DNA from: Nitrososphaeria archaeon
GTDB taxonomy: Archaea; Thermoproteota; Nitrososphaeria; Geothermarchaeales; JDFR-13
DNA length: 7,782 nucleotides
Reading direction: 5' to 3'
NCBI GenBank assembly: GCA_027000765.1
Contig: JALTNJ010000038.1
Location: 1-7,782 of the forward strand
Positions 5,780 through 7,782 of this stretch are shown here, piece by piece. A program made the position numbers and the translations under genes. The stretch's first letter is position 1, and every line of letters begins with the position of its first letter. Below the pieces are notes generated by a model. It had not been told where the DNA came from. It did no database searches and saw only the letters and a list, made by a program, of their open reading frames with translations.

Positions 5780-6664
5780 TTAGTTTTTTAAGGTGTTTTT
5801 TATAGCTTCTATCGCTTTGTTTAGGGTTTTGAACTCCTCTGAACTCCATTTGTTGTCGGAGAATGTCTGTGTTTCGAATACATTTTTTTCTTTTTTACTT
5901 AATGTGATCATGAGTTTTTTCTTGTCTTTGTAGAAGTGTATTTCTATTATAAGCTCATTAAGATTGTAGAGTGGATGGACATATAGAGAGATTATTTTAG
6001 ATCTATCACTTGTTGCTAGAGTTATATCGGCAGCTATATTTAGAAACTTCAATAATTCATTTAGTTGTCTCTCTCTATCATCTTCTTCTATAAATACAGA
6101 ATCTCCCAGGGAATAGAGAGTTTTATAAATCTCCTTGAGGAACTCCAAAGCTGATATTATTCTATTAATTGTCTCCAAATCATATTTAATATGTTCTAAT
6201 ATTATATTCGTAACTGATATGCCCTCTTCATTTATTACGTTTTTTATTTTCATGTTCGGGATAATTAATTCTTTGCTGAGCTTTTCTATTATCCTAGTTT
6301 TTTGGTAATGTGCATCTAAAATATCTGGATATCTTAATTTCAAGTCTGCTATTTTCTTTTTATCTCTCCAAAACTCTTCTTTTAGTAACTCTTTTCTTAT
6401 CTTATCTGGAATTTTCCTTTCAACTAAAAGATCCCTTATAGAATAGAAAAAATCGGTGATCTCTATAACATCATCTTTAAAAATAATCACATCAAAGAAG
6501 TCAAGATATGGTAATCCTTTATCTTCTTTTGTAACACTAAATTTTATATTTCTTTCGGTACTAAACCAGAAATTGAGATTAAGATCTATAAAGGGCTTTT
6601 TGGAAAACTCGTGCACAAGGCGTTTGGCAAACGTGATATTCTCTATTAAATCATCTTTACTCAT
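5780..6664 (-). CDS. Uncharacterised helical protein, partner of the adjoining nuclease gene
   Basis: This protein of about 294 residues is rich in Lys, Glu, Ile and Leu, with no signal peptide, membrane segment or cysteine. I do not recognise it. Residues about 1-75 look mixed alpha/beta (DLNLNFWFSTERNIKFSVTK, then LDFFDVIIFKDDVIEI). The middle, about 75-215, is mostly long helices of charged residues that could form coiled coils, and the last 80 residues return to strands ending in a helix (NKAIEAIKNTL). Two ATGs lie side by side (6667, 6664). GGAGG at 6672-6676 is 7 bases from the second, which I chose. The start overlaps the end of the nuclease gene by 8 bases, so the two are co-translated and probably act together. 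Base composition is clearly more AT-rich than left of the tRNA. Confidence 0.7.
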   Translation of the reverse strand: MSKDDLIENITFAKRLVHEFSKKPFIDLNLNFWFSTERNIKFSVTKEDKGLPYLDFFDVIIFKDDVIEITDFFYSIRDLLVERKIPDKIRKELLKEEFWRDKKKIADLKLRYPDILDAHYQKTRIIEKLSKELIIPNMKIKNVINEEGISVTNIILEHIKYDLETINRIISALEFLKEIYKTLYSLGDSVFIEEDDRERQLNELLKFLNIAADITLATSDRSKIISLYVHPLYNLNELIIEIHFYKDKKKLMITLSKKEKNVFETQTFSDNKWSSEEFKTLNKAIEAIKNTLKN

Positions 6665-7778
6665 CATCTATCCTCCATTCATTAAAATATAAAAAAGCCT
6701 TTAAAGGCATACTTAACTTATCTTCTAAGCCTATAACAATCACTCCATACTTTTTAATCTCCAAAGAACCAATTTCTCTTGAATATTTTGAGTATACGTG
6801 TTTTTCTACTTCTTCTAGAGCAAATTTGGATTTTATATCCAACATACTTTCCTTCGTCATCTTTACCTCGAATACGCTTCTCTCTCCATCTTTAGTTGCC
6901 ATAATGTCTGGCCCTTTTAACTTGAATATTTTTAGGGGATATTCATTTATATGTCCATACCCAAGTCTTTCTAAGAATTCTTTCGCAATGATTAATCCAA
7001 TTTTTTCTTTTATTAGGTTATATTCTTGGATAGTTCCTTGTTTTGCGGATTGATAAACAGCTTTTATATATTCTGAAGGAACCTCGTTAATGATTAACTC
7101 ATACTTTTGGAAAAGCTCTCCATTCTCTTCGTGTACTAGGTTAATATGTTTTATCACTTGTTTTCCTATCAATGAATTGCTTGGATCTATTCTTTTAGTC
7201 AGAGGAATATATGTTGTAACTGGCTTAGTTTTTCTATAACTAATTGCTAAAAAATCTCCAATCTTGTATATTCTTTCTATAGTCCTAGGAACCTTACCCT
7301 TGTCTACCTGTATACTTGAGATATACTTTATTTCAAGATCGTAGTCCGATAATAGAAATTGTAATAGGGCATATGAAGTCCCGTGCCTTTTCAATTTTAT
7401 AACTAACCTAGCTTTACCTCCATAAGGTTTCTCTAACTTATAGTCATGGCACTTAAGTAATTTTGTAGAAATTGTTAAATAGACTTCATCATTTTTGTTC
7501 ATCAATTTTATATTACTATATTTTCGCTTGGTTCTCCTGTTAATTTCAGATAAGATGTCATTAATATCCGTCTTCGATATCCTCGCTTTATATATTTCTC
7601 CCTGTTTTAGCTCTCTAATAGATATCTTCGCCTTTCCTTTACCAGAATAGTATGTGTAGTATTCATGCTCCTCGCCATTATATAGCTCTATCCTATAGAT
7701 TCCTTCTCCTGCTTCTATTTCTCGCCACATGTTTTGTGTTATTAAGATATAGGAGAAGTCTCGATCCTTCCTTACCAT
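6657..7778 (-). CDS. PD-(D/E)XK nuclease-fold protein, possibly lacking its 5' end
   Basis: This frame has 373 residues from the ATG at 7778. It stays open to the window edge four bases further on, so the true start may lie outside. The C-terminal third carries a restriction-endonuclease-like motif: a helix EKIGLIIAKEFLERLGY (258-274), then GPD with Asp291, and FEVK with Glu304 and Lys306, the catalytic PD-(D/E)XK set, followed by a Lys-rich helix. The first 70 residues look like a small beta barrel (YRIELYNGEEHEYYTYY), and residues 100-240 are unrecognised mixed alpha/beta, possibly target-binding. It probably cuts DNA; a role in restriction, defence or mobile-element processing is inferred. 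It overlaps and is translated just ahead of the helical partner. Low GC content suggests acquired DNA. Confidence 0.75.
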   Translation of the reverse strand: MVRKDRDFSYILITQNMWREIEAGEGIYRIELYNGEEHEYYTYYSGKGKAKISIRELKQGEIYKARISKTDINDILSEINRRTKRKYSNIKLMNKNDEVYLTISTKLLKCHDYKLEKPYGGKARLVIKLKRHGTSYALLQFLLSDYDLEIKYISSIQVDKGKVPRTIERIYKIGDFLAISYRKTKPVTTYIPLTKRIDPSNSLIGKQVIKHINLVHEENGELFQKYELIINEVPSEYIKAVYQSAKQGTIQEYNLIKEKIGLIIAKEFLERLGYGHINEYPLKIFKLKGPDIMATKDGERSVFEVKMTKESMLDIKSKFALEEVEKHVYSKYSREIGSLEIKKYGVIVIGLEDKLSMPLKAFLYFNEWRIDDE

Positions 7779-7782
7779 TATA

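Noticed and set aside
5719..7782. A second attachment-site copy of the tRNA 3' end
   Set aside because: I looked for a repeat of the GGTTCAAATCC and CCCGGGGACCA segments to the right and saw none within the window.

Overview
The window looks like chromosomal DNA of a thermophilic archaeon of the Thermoproteota (crenarchaea). The reasons are a tRNA gene with two bulge-helix-bulge introns and an encoded CCA end, TATA-box promoters close to the starts, GGAGG-type ribosome sites, heavy use of ATA and AGA/AGG codons, an AbrB-VapB/PIN-VapC pair and a lone DsrE-like protein. I cannot name the species.

Layout from left to right. (1) 1-1434, minus: the first 478 residues of a secreted right-handed beta-helix surface protein whose end lies outside the window. 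(2) 1435-1973: a divergent spacer of about 540 bases with promoters on both sides and a possible decayed gene end (1735-1860). (3) 1974-4425, plus: an ABC-2 type export system, with an ATPase gene overlapping by 8 bases a permease that carries a 250-residue external domain between its first two membrane segments. (4) 4428-5153, plus: a VapBC toxin-antitoxin pair behind a repeat-rich promoter that looks like an autoregulatory operator. (5) 5163-5501, minus: a DsrE-like small sulfur-relay protein convergent with vapC. (6) 5573-5729, plus: tRNA-Tyr(GUA) split by a 29-base D-arm intron and a 51-base intron at position 37/38. One TATA box in the short spacer may serve both the tRNA and the DsrE gene. 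(7) 5780-7778, minus: two overlapping, AT-rich genes. The upstream one ends in a PD-(D/E)XK nuclease motif; the downstream one is an unrecognised helical protein.

Points of most interest. The second tRNA intron carries ten bases exactly complementary to the D-arm strand that must fold for the first intron to be removed, which suggests ordered splicing. The AT-rich nuclease plus partner pair begins right behind the tRNA 3' end, a common landing site for mobile DNA in archaea, and is a candidate uncharacterised defence or mobile-element module. The ABC exporter and the secreted beta-helix protein are divergent neighbours, but nothing in the sequence shows that one exports the other.
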